Origin: Bacteroidota bacterium
GTDB lineage: Bacteria > Bacteroidota > Bacteroidia > Chitinophagales > Chitinophagaceae
DNA length: 64,000 nt
Assembly (NCBI GenBank): GCA_013287475.1
Contig: JABDDT010000002.1
Span: forward strand, 1-64,000
Direction: 5' to 3'
Numbering within the stretch: the first letter of the stretch is position 1; each line of letters opens with the position of its first letter. Shown piece by piece: positions 43,765-52,502 of the stretch. The notes beneath the pieces are model-generated. The model was not told the origin of the DNA. It was given only the letters and a program-made list of their open reading frames with translations, and did no database searches. A program made the translations under genes and the position numbers.

Positions 43765-45561
43765 ATGAAAAAATTTTACACACCGGTTTTTACTTCAGTC
43801 ATATTACTTACTACAATTTTTTCACAGGGCCAGGTATATAATTCGATCACTTCGAATCCTTTTAATTACACATTAGATGATGTACGTTTCTGGCAGGGAG
43901 GAATTCAACCCCCTAATCCCTGTAATAATTGTACGATAAAAATATTTTCGAGTGTTACCATGGTCAAATGTTGCGGATTCAGTACTGCTGTGAATCCGGT
44001 GGCTTCTGCAGTATTTACCAGCCAGACTCCTGTGAGCGGAGTTTTTAATGATTTACCGGTTACGCTGGGTATGAGATTTCAAGCTTCTGTAGCTGGCAGT
44101 ATAAACGGGGCCAGGTTTTACAAAATGCCGGGTATGAACGGACCGCATACCGGAATTTTATACGACAATACGGGTGGTGTCATCAGGACCGTAAACTTTA
44201 CCGGTGAAACGGCCAGCGGGTGGCAGACCCAGGATTTCGCAATTCCCTTTACAGCCGTACCTGGAACCACCTATGTTATAGCTGTTTACTTTTCAGATGG
44301 AAATTATCTGGCAGATCATTCATATTTTGCTACTTCGGGTGTTACCAATGGCGTATTAACTGCATTGCAGGATGGAACGCCGGACCCCAACGGTGTTTAT
44401 ACTTATGGTGGAGTTCCCGCATTTCCAACATCGACCAATCTCTCAAGCAACTATTGGGTGGATATTAATTTCAGCGGCAGCGATGGTATCTGGTTGAATG
44501 ACGTGTTGATAAATAACAGTACCATTAATGCTTATGGCAATACAACGCTTACTTTTAATACATACGTTCAACTATTCAATTCCAGTATTACTATTGGAAA
44601 TGATCCGGTTTCTACGGAAAACATAAAATTAAATGACCAGGTAGACCTGAATGGCAGCTCGGCGGTAATATTAGCCAATAACCTCACTGAGATTGACGCG
44701 ACTAATATTGGTCTTCCCATTGCGGGTCCCCACACTGATTTTCCTGCAGGAAATCCCAGTGTCAGCCCGGGACTTTATGCCATCATTCCACCGGATGCGA
44801 ATGGTTTCGATTATACCTGGACTTTGGATGTCAATGGACTTGGTAAGTCAACCGCACCATATACCCCTAATGGAAATCCTTATTATGGCTTAAACTGCCT
44901 GCCCTATGTGGCAGGTTCTCCCGGTACCTGTGGAGCCGGATTAGTATTTGGACCGGCAGTTACGACGCTGGATCCTACATTTGGCCTGATATTCACAGGA
45001 TCTACACCACTTCCCGTTGTTTTAGTTCAATTCCTCGCTACCAGAAACGATGATGGCTCAGTAAGAATCAGCTGGTCAACTTCACAGGAAGAAAATTCGA
45101 ATTATTATGATGTGGAAAGAAGCAGCGATCAGTCAACATGGGCAAGCATTGGTACTGTAAAAGCAAAAGGTTTTTCGACCACCACCAGTAATTATTTCCT
45201 GAACGACATGACACCCATCGACGGGACCGGTTATTACCGCCTGAAAATGGTTGACCTGGATGGTAAATTCATATACAGCAAAGCAATTCCTGTAACTACT
45301 GACAACAGCAGCCAGGCCCTGGTAATTTACAGTAATCCGTTCAGCGACCAGATACGTCTGAAGATAAATGTATCCAGGCCGCAGAATTTGATTCTAACAG
45401 TCACCGATATACTGGGTAAAACCTATATCACCCAGTCATACCAGGCACAAAGCGGAGATAACTTTGTCAACCTGCAACCTTCCATTGCAAGCAGTGGAAT
45501 GTATATCCTGCATATACAGGGAGACAGTTATAATCAAACAGTTAAACTGGAGAAGCAATAA
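43765..45561 (+). CDS. T9SS-type sorted surface protein with DUF4082-like domain
   Basis: 598 residues from the ATG at 43765 (a TTG two codons earlier is less likely). Signal peptide FTSVILLTTIFSQGQ. The N-terminal block (YNSITSNPFNYTLDDVRFWQ, PPNPCNNC) is shared with the next T9SS gene. Residues of about 70-240 form a DUF4082-like domain (GARFYKMPGMNGPHTGILYD; ETASGWQTQDF; NYWVDINFSG) that the paralogue lacks. A fibronectin-like region and a type A T9SS sorting tail (SNPFSDQIRLKINVS; SSGMYILHIQGD) end the protein, so it is predicted to be exported and attached to the surface. Confidence 0.85.
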   Translation: MKKFYTPVFTSVILLTTIFSQGQVYNSITSNPFNYTLDDVRFWQGGIQPPNPCNNCTIKIFSSVTMVKCCGFSTAVNPVASAVFTSQTPVSGVFNDLPVTLGMRFQASVAGSINGARFYKMPGMNGPHTGILYDNTGGVIRTVNFTGETASGWQTQDFAIPFTAVPGTTYVIAVYFSDGNYLADHSYFATSGVTNGVLTALQDGTPDPNGVYTYGGVPAFPTSTNLSSNYWVDINFSGSDGIWLNDVLINNSTINAYGNTTLTFNTYVQLFNSSITIGNDPVSTENIKLNDQVDLNGSSAVILANNLTEIDATNIGLPIAGPHTDFPAGNPSVSPGLYAIIPPDANGFDYTWTLDVNGLGKSTAPYTPNGNPYYGLNCLPYVAGSPGTCGAGLVFGPAVTTLDPTFGLIFTGSTPLPVVLVQFLATRNDDGSVRISWSTSQEENSNYYDVERSSDQSTWASIGTVKAKGFSTTTSNYFLNDMTPIDGTGYYRLKMVDLDGKFIYSKAIPVTTDNSSQALVIYSNPFSDQIRLKINVSRPQNLILTVTDILGKTYITQSYQAQSGDNFVNLQPSIASSGMYILHIQGDSYNQTVKLEKQ

Positions 45562-45999
45562 AATTCAGACTGCAATCTAAGAAATCGAAAAACCGGAAAT
45601 AAATCCTGGCTTCTAACGACAGGGTAACATTCAAAACGGATGGTATACCCTGTCTTCATATTGTTCAATGACCATCCGGAAATAAATCAATAAGAGAAAA
45701 CCCTTAGGAATTTTACGATCTGCGTCTCAATTATTTACGCTTTGGACCGGCAATTTTTTACACGAAATGAAATAGATTGAAAAATGTAGATAAAATTCCA
45801 TGTCCTTCGCTTTTAATTCATGGGAGAATCCTATTTTTGTTACATACATATCCTTAGAAACACACTTTTTAAAAATCCCATCCATTTAAAGGCCTGATTC
45901 GACCCTCCGAAAGAAGATTCCATATCTGTTGCATGCCTTTGTATAAAATCGTCCCGGAAATTTTCTGTGCATTACTGACGAACCGATTAACTAATGATT
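45562..45999. other. 438-bp gap between the two T9SS paralogues
   Basis: It holds the second copy of the shared upstream element (45681-45711). I see no open frame with coding character, no strong terminator and no heptamer repeat. Confidence 0.6.
45681..45711 (+). repeat. Upstream element shared with the T9SS paralogue (copy 2)
   Basis: AAATAAATCAATAAGAGAAA followed by ACCCTTAG, matching copy 1 at 43519-43549 except for a few bases. The distance to the start codon is about 290 bp here against about 215 bp in copy 1. Confidence 0.65.
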
Positions 46000-47301
46000 A
46001 TGAAAAAATTTTACATTCAGATTTTTGCTGTGGTATTTCTTTTTGTTTCGTTCACTTCGCAAGGGCAGATAACCTACAACTCAATTACATCTAATCCGTC
46101 ACATTACACTTTGGATGATATACGTTACTGGCAGGCAGGACTTCAGCCACCCAATCCATGTAACAATTGCATAATAAATATTAATTCGGACGTTTCCATG
46201 GTGCAAAACGGAGCCAGTTCGGATCCGACACACAACTGTGGAGGATGCACTTACTTAAATGATGTTGTAATTAACGGGATCTCCATAAACATATATGGAA
46301 CGACTACTTTGTCTGTCAATACTTACCTCCAGCTTTTTGGTGTTATCGTAACACTGGGAAATGATCCGACCAGTGTTGAAACATTTCTTGTCAACGACCA
46401 GGTAGATATTGATGCAGCTTCTTCTATCCAGCTTGCAAATAATTTTACTGTCATAAATGCCAATAATGATATAGGAAATACTGTCGTAGGACCGCATCTT
46501 GATTTTGCCAATGGCCCCACGTTTTTACCCAAAGTCGCAGGTATTTATAGTATTCTATCCGCTCCGGTTGGAGGATGGAGTTATTCTTATGTACTCAACG
46601 GAGAAGGTATTGGGTACGCGAATAACGGATTTGCATTTTATAACATTAATTGTACCGGACCGGCAGGTTGTAATTTTGGAGTTATTAATGGTCCCGCAAC
46701 TACCAGTGCAGATCCCACTTATGGAATTATTTTTAAAGTATCCACTACTTTACCTGTGCAACTGGTTCAGTTTCTTGCAACCAAAAATGACGACGGTTCG
46801 GTTAAGATTAGCTGGGCAACTTCTCAGGAAGAAAATTCAAATTATTATGATGTGGAAAGAAGCAGTGACCAGGCAACCTGGTCAAGTATCGGCACAGTGA
46901 AGGCGAAAGGTTTTTCGTCTACCACCACTAATTATTTCCTTACCGACAAAACGCCCATTAACGGGACCGGTTATTACCGCCTGAAAATGGTTGACCTGGA
47001 TGGTAAGTTTACCTACAGTAAAGCAATTCCTGTAACTACCGACAATAGCAGCCAGGCCCTGGTGATTTACAGCAATCCGTTCAGTGACCAGATCCGCCTG
47101 AAAATAAATATATCCAGGCCGCAGAATTTGATTCTAACAGTCACCGATATGCTGGGTAAGACCTATATCACCCAGTCATACCAGGCACAAAACGGTAATA
47201 ATTTTGTTAACCTGCAGCCATCCGTCGTAAGCAGTGGAATGTATATTCTGCGCATACAAGGAGACAGCTATAATCAAACAGTTAAACTCGAAAAGCAATA
47301 A
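46000..47301 (+). CDS. T9SS-type sorted surface protein, short paralogue
   Basis: 433 residues from the ATG at 46000, chosen because the paralogue starts the same way (MKKFY); an ATG at 45994 is in frame. Signal peptide IFAVVFLFVSFTSQGQ. The N-terminal YNSITSNPSHYTLDDIRYWQ and PPNPCNNC match the upstream gene. The beta-rich middle is moderately similar, and the last 165 or so residues are nearly identical, including the T9SS tail. The DUF4082-like domain is missing. Surface location is predicted; the function is unknown. Confidence 0.83.
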   Translation: MKKFYIQIFAVVFLFVSFTSQGQITYNSITSNPSHYTLDDIRYWQAGLQPPNPCNNCIININSDVSMVQNGASSDPTHNCGGCTYLNDVVINGISINIYGTTTLSVNTYLQLFGVIVTLGNDPTSVETFLVNDQVDIDAASSIQLANNFTVINANNDIGNTVVGPHLDFANGPTFLPKVAGIYSILSAPVGGWSYSYVLNGEGIGYANNGFAFYNINCTGPAGCNFGVINGPATTSADPTYGIIFKVSTTLPVQLVQFLATKNDDGSVKISWATSQEENSNYYDVERSSDQATWSSIGTVKAKGFSSTTTNYFLTDKTPINGTGYYRLKMVDLDGKFTYSKAIPVTTDNSSQALVIYSNPFSDQIRLKINISRPQNLILTVTDMLGKTYITQSYQAQNGNNFVNLQPSVVSSGMYILRIQGDSYNQTVKLEKQ

Positions 47302-47327
47302 AATAATCTGATAATCACGATCCCTGC

Positions 47328-47364
47328 ATGCCACTGTTCCGGAGACAGACTCTGACAGTGGCAT
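47328..47364 (+). terminator. Terminator-like hairpin after the T9SS paralogue
   Basis: ATGCCACTGT pairs with ACAGTGGCAT (47355-47364) with a secondary GAG/CTC stem in the loop. The T-tract is weak (TGCTATTATTT). Confidence 0.6.
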
Positions 47365-47379
47365 TGCTATTATTTAAAG

Positions 47380-48048
47380 ATGCCTATGCAGACTTTTCCG
47401 CGCGCGCTTATATTTGATCTCAATGGTACGATGATCAATGATATGGAATTTCATTTGAGGGCCTGGAGCGAAATACTTAATAACGATCTGAAAGCGGGAC
47501 TTAGCCCGGAACAGGTAAAAAGTCAGATGTATGGTAAAAACTCGGAATTACTGGATCGTGTTTTTGGGAAGGGGAAATTTTCTGAAGATGAAATGGAATA
47601 TTGGTCGCGCGAAAAGGAAAAAAGATATCAGAAAGCCTATCTGCCCTATCTCCGGTTGATAAAGGGTCTCCCGGAACTCCTGGATAAAGCCTGGGAGAAA
47701 AAAATTCCCATGGCCATTGGTTCGGCGGCCATACCTTTTAATATAGATTTTGTACTGGATAATCTGAATATAAGAAAATATTTCAGTGCGATTGTAAGTG
47801 CTGAAGATGTTGTGATCAGTAAACCTGATCCAGAAACTTTTTTAAAGACTGCTGCATTATTACATATAGAACCATCCGGCTGTCTGGTATTCGAAGACGC
47901 GCCGAAAGGCGTTGAAGCTGCAGTGCGTGCGGGAATGAAATCTGTCGTGCTAACGACTATGCATAACCGCAATGATTTTCCCTTCCCGGAAAATATCCTG
48001 GCATTCATAAAAGATTATACTGACCCTTTTATTGATTCTTTATTCTGA
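47380..48048 (+). CDS. HAD-family hydrolase with Asn at the general acid position
   Basis: 222 residues, beta-phosphoglucomutase/phosphatase-like subfamily. Motif I reads FDLNGTMIND, with the nucleophile Asp13 present but Asn15 where DxD enzymes have the acid/base Asp. Motif II is AIGSAA, the Lys is in ISKPDPETF and motif III is VFEDAPKGVEAA. The four-helix cap is inserted after motif I. Loss of the second Asp would be expected to weaken phosphatase or mutase activity; some Bacteroidota relatives may share it. No neighbour suggests the substrate. Confidence 0.8.
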   Translation: MPMQTFPRALIFDLNGTMINDMEFHLRAWSEILNNDLKAGLSPEQVKSQMYGKNSELLDRVFGKGKFSEDEMEYWSREKEKRYQKAYLPYLRLIKGLPELLDKAWEKKIPMAIGSAAIPFNIDFVLDNLNIRKYFSAIVSAEDVVISKPDPETFLKTAALLHIEPSGCLVFEDAPKGVEAAVRAGMKSVVLTTMHNRNDFPFPENILAFIKDYTDPFIDSLF

Positions 48049-48175
48049 AAAACCTTTTCAGGAAAAATTATCCCAAATTCGGAAGAAAATAACACCTGCC
48101 AATCTGCAAAACATTCAGTTTCAGATCCTCCCGTTTTGGTATGGCGATTGAAATATTCAGTCAAACTTACCAAAC

Positions 48176-48646
48176 ATGATACAGGATATACCATTAGCAT
48201 TTTTAAGTGAAAAGATAAAGGAACTTGAAAATGCATTATTTATGTCTGAATCAAATGCACTGGTTAATTTACCTACACATATTGCACGTATTACTGAAGT
48301 AGATGGAGAAGGAAATATTTGGTTCATTATTCCAAGGCCTACACAAATTATTGAGTCTTTTTCAAGGGAAATGCCTGCGAAACTGGACTTCTTTAAAAAA
48401 GGAAAAGATTTCTTTCTTAAAATAACCGGAGTTGCTACTATAATATGGTCACTGGAAGAATTGACCTGTGCCAAGCTTAAAATGCAATTATCTGGTTCTT
48501 TTGAAAAAAATAATGTGGTTGCTGTTAAAGTGAGGGTAGAAGGATCTGAATATGTGGAGAAGACGCCGAAGCCCAGCTCTAACCCCCTTTTAAATGTTGG
48601 AAGCCAGGTTTATAACTGGTTACTGAATCCACTTTTTAACGCTTAA
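48176..48646 (+). CDS. Pyridoxamine 5'-phosphate oxidase-like split-barrel protein
   Basis: 156 residues. VNLPTHIARITEVDGEGNIW followed by FIIPRPTQ, then KKGKDFFLKITGVATIIW, follows the strand order of FMN-binding split barrels of the general-stress/PNPOx-like group. I cannot see clear FMN contacts, so the role is open. The C-terminal LLNPLFNA and the stop are formed by CGCTTAA-type heptamers, another case in which the repeat supplies the end of a gene. Confidence 0.5.
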   Translation: MIQDIPLAFLSEKIKELENALFMSESNALVNLPTHIARITEVDGEGNIWFIIPRPTQIIESFSREMPAKLDFFKKGKDFFLKITGVATIIWSLEELTCAKLKMQLSGSFEKNNVVAVKVRVEGSEYVEKTPKPSSNPLLNVGSQVYNWLLNPLFNA

Positions 48647-48710
48647 CGCTTAACGCTGAACGCTGAACGACAAACGAGTAATTAATAATTGATAATTAAT
48701 AATTAGTAAA
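48638..48710. repeat. A2 heptamers followed by family F (AATTAAT) palindrome
   Basis: Units CGCTTAA and CGCTGAA (48638-48676), then AATTAATAATTGATAATTAA and TAATTAG (48677-48710). The stop of the preceding gene (48644-48646) is in the second unit. Confidence 0.85.
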
Positions 48711-48731
48711 AAAGTACCCTTAAGCCCGAGA

Positions 48732-48774
48732 GGTCGATGGTCGATGCGAGGAGCAGACCATTGGCCATTTTTTT
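48732..48774 (+). terminator. Rho-independent terminator
   Basis: GGTCGATGGTC pairs with GACCATTGGCC (48756-48766) with two G-U wobbles over a 13-base loop and is followed by ATTTTTTT. It lies between two convergent genes. Confidence 0.75.
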
Positions 48775-48806
48775 GTTGTTAATAAAGTGTATAAGATTAA
48801 ACTGGA

Positions 48807-49277
48807 TCAGGAAGAAAAATTCGCAACTGCTTCGTGGCGCACCGGGAAATTAACTGAGTTTGAAATGAAACAAAAATGATGTGCTTTGTCGTGGAGAGCA
48901 GCCGTTTTTTCTATCATCCATTCTTCTTTCACTTTGACCACCGGATGCAAAATAACCTCTGAGAATTTTCCATTGCCATCATCTGATTCAAGCATCGTTC
49001 CTGTGGCCGCATCAATATAATCCAAAACAATAATGGATGCTACCGAACAAAAATGAAGAAACCAGAGCATATGACAGGAGGAGAGAGATGCCAGAAACAT
49101 TTCCTCAGGATTGTATTTTAATTTATCACCCCGAAAGGATGGATCTGAAGAAGCTTCGAGGACAGGTTTTCCTTCTACTGAAATAGTATGTGCTCTTTCA
49201 TATCCGCGGTAACTCTCGGTGCCTTTACCTGTATTGCCGGTCCATCGGAGGTTGGTTTTGTAATAGTGTTGTTTCAT
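48807..49277 (-). CDS. OsmC/Ohr-family protein
   Basis: 156 residues. YNPEEMFLASLSSCHMLWFLHFCSV carries the two conserved features of OsmC proteins, a Cys after a Leu-rich helix and His/Trp partners. FSEVILHPVVKVKEEW and HDKAHHFCFISNSVNFPV complete the fold, with the second Cys in HHFCFI. It probably reduces organic peroxides. This second OsmC-type gene of the window differs clearly from the one at 31320-31742, whose core lacks the CHMLW arrangement. Confidence 0.88.
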   Translation of the reverse strand: MKQHYYKTNLRWTGNTGKGTESYRGYERAHTISVEGKPVLEASSDPSFRGDKLKYNPEEMFLASLSSCHMLWFLHFCSVASIIVLDYIDAATGTMLESDDGNGKFSEVILHPVVKVKEEWMIEKTAALHDKAHHFCFISNSVNFPVRHEAVANFSS

Positions 49278-49284
49278 TATTAAT

Positions 49285-49380
49285 TGAGTTATGGGATATA
49301 GGATATAGGATATGGGTTATGAATTATGAGTTAAGATCAAATGCTCTCATAACTCATATCCCATAACCCATATCTCAATT
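49285..49380. repeat. Family D heptamer hairpin (ATGGGAT / ATCCCAT arms)
   Basis: The left arm 49285-49332 (GTTATGG, GATATAG, GATATGG units) and the right arm 49347-49380 (TCATAAC, TCATATC, CCATAAC units) flank a 14-base centre. The mnmA stop TGA lies in the right arm (49375-49377). Confidence 0.9.
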
Positions 49381-50475
49381 AAGTTTTGAAGTGATAATTC
49401 CACCTCCGATAATGTCATCGCCTTCATAAAAAACGGCGCTTTGTCCGGGTGCGATACTTTTTACCGGTTCATAAAAATGCACGCGTAATTTATTTCCTTC
49501 TGCATAAATATTGCTCAACGCTCCTTTATCTTTATATCGGATTTTTGTAATTACTTCCATCCCTTCCGGAACTGTTTCGTATTTCTGCAGGTTCAGCCCG
49601 GACACCATAAGCGACCTTCCTTCGAGATCTTTTTCGTCTCCAAGTACAACGGTATTATTTTCAGGGTGAATGGCGGTAACATATACCGGTTTCCCGAATG
49701 TAATATCAAGACCCTTACGCTGGCCGATTGTATAAAATGGATAACCGCGGTGATTGCCGATAATATTTCCTCCTGCATCAACAAAATGACCTCCTTCAAC
49801 AGTAGTTTCAAGTCCGGGTATTTTCTTTTTCAGAAATCCGCGATAGTCATTGTCCGGTACAAAACAAATTTCATAACTCTCACTTTTCTTTGCCAGTTCC
49901 GGATAACCGTAATCAATGGCCATCTGACGGATTTCAGGTTTCTTATATTTTCCGAGTGGAAGCATGGTTCGGCTGAGCAGATCCTGCTGCAGTCCCCATA
50001 ACACATAGCTCTGATCTTTTTGTTCATCTACGCCTTTGCTGAGGAAAAATCGTCCATTTTCATGCTGATGTATGAATGCATAGTGACCCGTGGCGATAAA
50101 CTCGCAATCCAGTGCATCCGCTCTTTTCAGCAGGGCGCGCCATTTAATATGCGTATTGCACATGACGCAGGGATTGGGAGTACGCCCTGCGAGATATTCT
50201 TCAACAAAATTGTCGATTACGGCTGTGCCGAACTCATCCCGGATATCCAGTACAAAATGCGGAAAGCCATGCTGAACAGCTGCCATACGGGCATCATTGA
50301 AACTGTCCAGGTTACAACAACCGGTTTCTTTTTTGGATGAACCCGAGCCGGCATAGTCCCAGGTCTTCATCGTAATGCCAATCACTTCGTAACCCTGATC
50401 CTTCAGCATGAGGGCAGTGATGGTACTGTCGATACCTCCGCTCATGGCCACCAGAACCTTTCCTTTTCTGCTCAT
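49375..50475 (-). CDS. mnmA: tRNA-specific 2-thiouridylase MnmA
   Basis: 366 residues from the ATG at 50475, the family length; in-frame codons up to 50550 lack homology. The PP-loop is VLVAMSGGIDSTITALML, the catalytic cysteine is in TPNPCVMCNTHIKW and the second in YEICFVPDNDYRGFL. It puts sulfur on U34 of Lys, Glu and Gln tRNAs. It is divergent from ssb with 104 bp between starts. The last codons overlap the family D hairpin. Confidence 0.95.
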   Translation of the reverse strand: MSRKGKVLVAMSGGIDSTITALMLKDQGYEVIGITMKTWDYAGSGSSKKETGCCNLDSFNDARMAAVQHGFPHFVLDIRDEFGTAVIDNFVEEYLAGRTPNPCVMCNTHIKWRALLKRADALDCEFIATGHYAFIHQHENGRFFLSKGVDEQKDQSYVLWGLQQDLLSRTMLPLGKYKKPEIRQMAIDYGYPELAKKSESYEICFVPDNDYRGFLKKKIPGLETTVEGGHFVDAGGNIIGNHRGYPFYTIGQRKGLDITFGKPVYVTAIHPENNTVVLGDEKDLEGRSLMVSGLNLQKYETVPEGMEVITKIRYKDKGALSNIYAEGNKLRVHFYEPVKSIAPGQSAVFYEGDDIIGGGIITSKLN

Positions 50476-50579
50476 AGCGTCAAAGATACTTATTCCCTGA
50501 AAATAGTATTTTACAGGCCTCTCAAAACCTGTAAATTGCCTTATAAACAATTATTAAGTACGCAGCTAAATTTTAAGTT

Positions 50580-51008
50580 ATGATCAAAATGCAAGTCATC
50601 GGAAATCTTGGAAAAGATTGCGTGACCAATCTCGTGAATGGTAAAAATGTGATCAATTTCAATGTGGCGCATACGGAGAAATTCCGGGATGCACAGGGAA
50701 ATCAGAAAGAGAAAACAGTGTGGGTGGATTGTGCTTACTGGACGGACAGAACAGCGATCGCGCCTTATCTGAAAAAAGGAACCCAGGTATATGCAGAAGG
50801 GATACCTGATCTGCGCACATATCAGAAATCAGATGGCACCCAGGGTGTTTCACTAACGCTCCGGGTTTTATCAGTTCAATTGCTGGGAAGCCGCAATACC
50901 AATGAAACTGGAGGAAATGACAGTTATAATTCAGGTTCTTCCGGCAATACATCGGGCGTGCCTGCTACTGGAGAAATGGCCGCACCAATAGACGACCTTC
51001 CTTTTTAA
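50580..51008 (+). CDS. ssb: Single-stranded DNA-binding protein
   Basis: 142 residues. The OB-fold (MQVIGNLGKDCVTNLVNGKN; TEKFRDAQGNQKEKTVWVDC) covers about 1-105, then a flexible Ser/Asn/Gly-rich linker, then the acidic tip PIDDLPF through which SSB binds partner proteins. A strong terminator follows, so the gene is a single unit. Confidence 0.95.
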   Translation: MIKMQVIGNLGKDCVTNLVNGKNVINFNVAHTEKFRDAQGNQKEKTVWVDCAYWTDRTAIAPYLKKGTQVYAEGIPDLRTYQKSDGTQGVSLTLRVLSVQLLGSRNTNETGGNDSYNSGSSGNTSGVPATGEMAAPIDDLPF

Positions 51009-51022
51009 TTACTCAAGTAATG

Positions 51023-51060
51023 AATGTCATCCCGGCTCCGCCGGGGTGACATTTTCTTTT
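51023..51060 (+). terminator. Strong rho-independent terminator after ssb
   Basis: AATGTCATCCCGGC and GCCGGGGTGACATT (51039-51052) pair almost perfectly around TCC and are followed by TTCTTTT. Confidence 0.9.
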
Positions 51061-51092
51061 CTTAACTTCCTGCCTCATCTTAAAAAATCCAT

Positions 51093-52496
51093 ATGAAAGG
51101 TTCTTCTTCACGTCGTCATTTTATTCAGCAGATGAGTGGCACAGCCCTGGCACTTGCTGCTGCAAATTCCACATTAGCTTTTGCTGATCAATGGCAGAAC
51201 AGGGTGGACGGATATTCAAGAAAAATTTCTCCCAATGATAAAATCCGGATTGCCACGATCGGTATGGGTATCATGGGATATAATGACACCAATACAGCTT
51301 TAAAGATTCCGGGAACCGAACTGGTTGCCGTAGCGGATTTATATACCGGAAGACTTGCAAGAGCGAAAGAATTATACGGAAATAATATTCAGGTTACTGC
51401 CGATTACAAAGAAATTCTGAACAGAAAAGATATCGATGCCGTCATTATTGCGACCGCCGATTTATGGCATGCGCGCATTTCTATCGATGCCCTGAAAGAA
51501 GGTAAGGCAGTCTATTGTGAAAAACCGATGGTGCATGAAATCAGTGAAGGACAGGGAGTGATCGAGGCCTGGGAAAAAAGCAACAAAACCATGCAGATCG
51601 GCAGTCAGCGGGCAAGCAGTCTGGGGGTTCTTAAAGCCCGCGAAGCTATAAAAAATGGTGCCATCGGTCAGTTGGCCATGGTGGTTGCGAATTTCGACAG
51701 GCAGAGTGCCCTGGGTGCCTGGGAATATACCATGCCGACCGATGCTTCAGCAGCGACTGTCGACTGGAAACGATATATCACGGGAATGAAAGATGAACCC
51801 TACGATCCGAAAAAGTTTTTCTGGTGGAGGAATTACCGTGCTTTTGGAACGGGTGTGGCAGGTGATCTTTTTGTCCATCTTTTAACGGGAATCAATGTAA
51901 TCACCAATTCAAAAGGACCTGAAAAAATATATGCATCCGGACAAACCTGTTATTGGCAGGATGGCCGCGATGTACCCGATGTGATGGCAGGCGTCATGCA
52001 ATATCCAAAAACAGCGGATCATCCGGAATTTCAGGTTATGCTTCGGGTGGATTTTATCAGCGGTAACAGTGAATCAGAAGGAACCCAGTTCATAGGATCT
52101 GAAGGTGTGCTGACGCTTGAAGGAGACGGATATTCCATTCGTCATCATAAAATGTCGAAAGCTCCGGGTATTGGTGGCTGGGATGCACTTGAAACTTATC
52201 CTAAAAAAATGCAGGATGAATTATTGAAAGCATACAATCAGAAATGGTCAGACGCTGATCAGAAAGATCAGACAGAGCCGGATACTGTTTTCAGAGCGCC
52301 GGATGATTTTAATGCAGACGTTGAACATTTCGGGCATTTCTTTGAAGGTGTGCGTAACAGAACACCTGTCATCGAAGATCCCGTATTTGGATTCAGAGCG
52401 GCAGCTCCCTGCCTCGCAGCGAATGAAAGTTATTTTCAGAATAAGATCATACGCTGGGATCCGGTGAATATGAAACTCGCAGATAAATTATTATAA
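51093..52496 (+). CDS. Gfo/Idh/MocA-family oxidoreductase with Tat signal
   Basis: 467 residues. The N-terminus SSRRHFIQQMSGTALALAAA is a twin-arginine signal, so the protein is exported folded, with its cofactor. The NAD(P) fold shows IATIGMGIMGYNDTNTAL and the EKPM motif that follows in the family. A C-terminal alpha/beta domain binds the substrate, most likely a sugar or polyol derivative. It lies 6 bp before an Ldh-family dehydrogenase on the same strand; the pair suggests oxidation of a carbohydrate-derived compound, which is inference. Confidence 0.88.
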   Translation: MKGSSSRRHFIQQMSGTALALAAANSTLAFADQWQNRVDGYSRKISPNDKIRIATIGMGIMGYNDTNTALKIPGTELVAVADLYTGRLARAKELYGNNIQVTADYKEILNRKDIDAVIIATADLWHARISIDALKEGKAVYCEKPMVHEISEGQGVIEAWEKSNKTMQIGSQRASSLGVLKAREAIKNGAIGQLAMVVANFDRQSALGAWEYTMPTDASAATVDWKRYITGMKDEPYDPKKFFWWRNYRAFGTGVAGDLFVHLLTGINVITNSKGPEKIYASGQTCYWQDGRDVPDVMAGVMQYPKTADHPEFQVMLRVDFISGNSESEGTQFIGSEGVLTLEGDGYSIRHHKMSKAPGIGGWDALETYPKKMQDELLKAYNQKWSDADQKDQTEPDTVFRAPDDFNADVEHFGHFFEGVRNRTPVIEDPVFGFRAAAPCLAANESYFQNKIIRWDPVNMKLADKLL

Positions 52497-52502
52497 CGAT
52501 GC

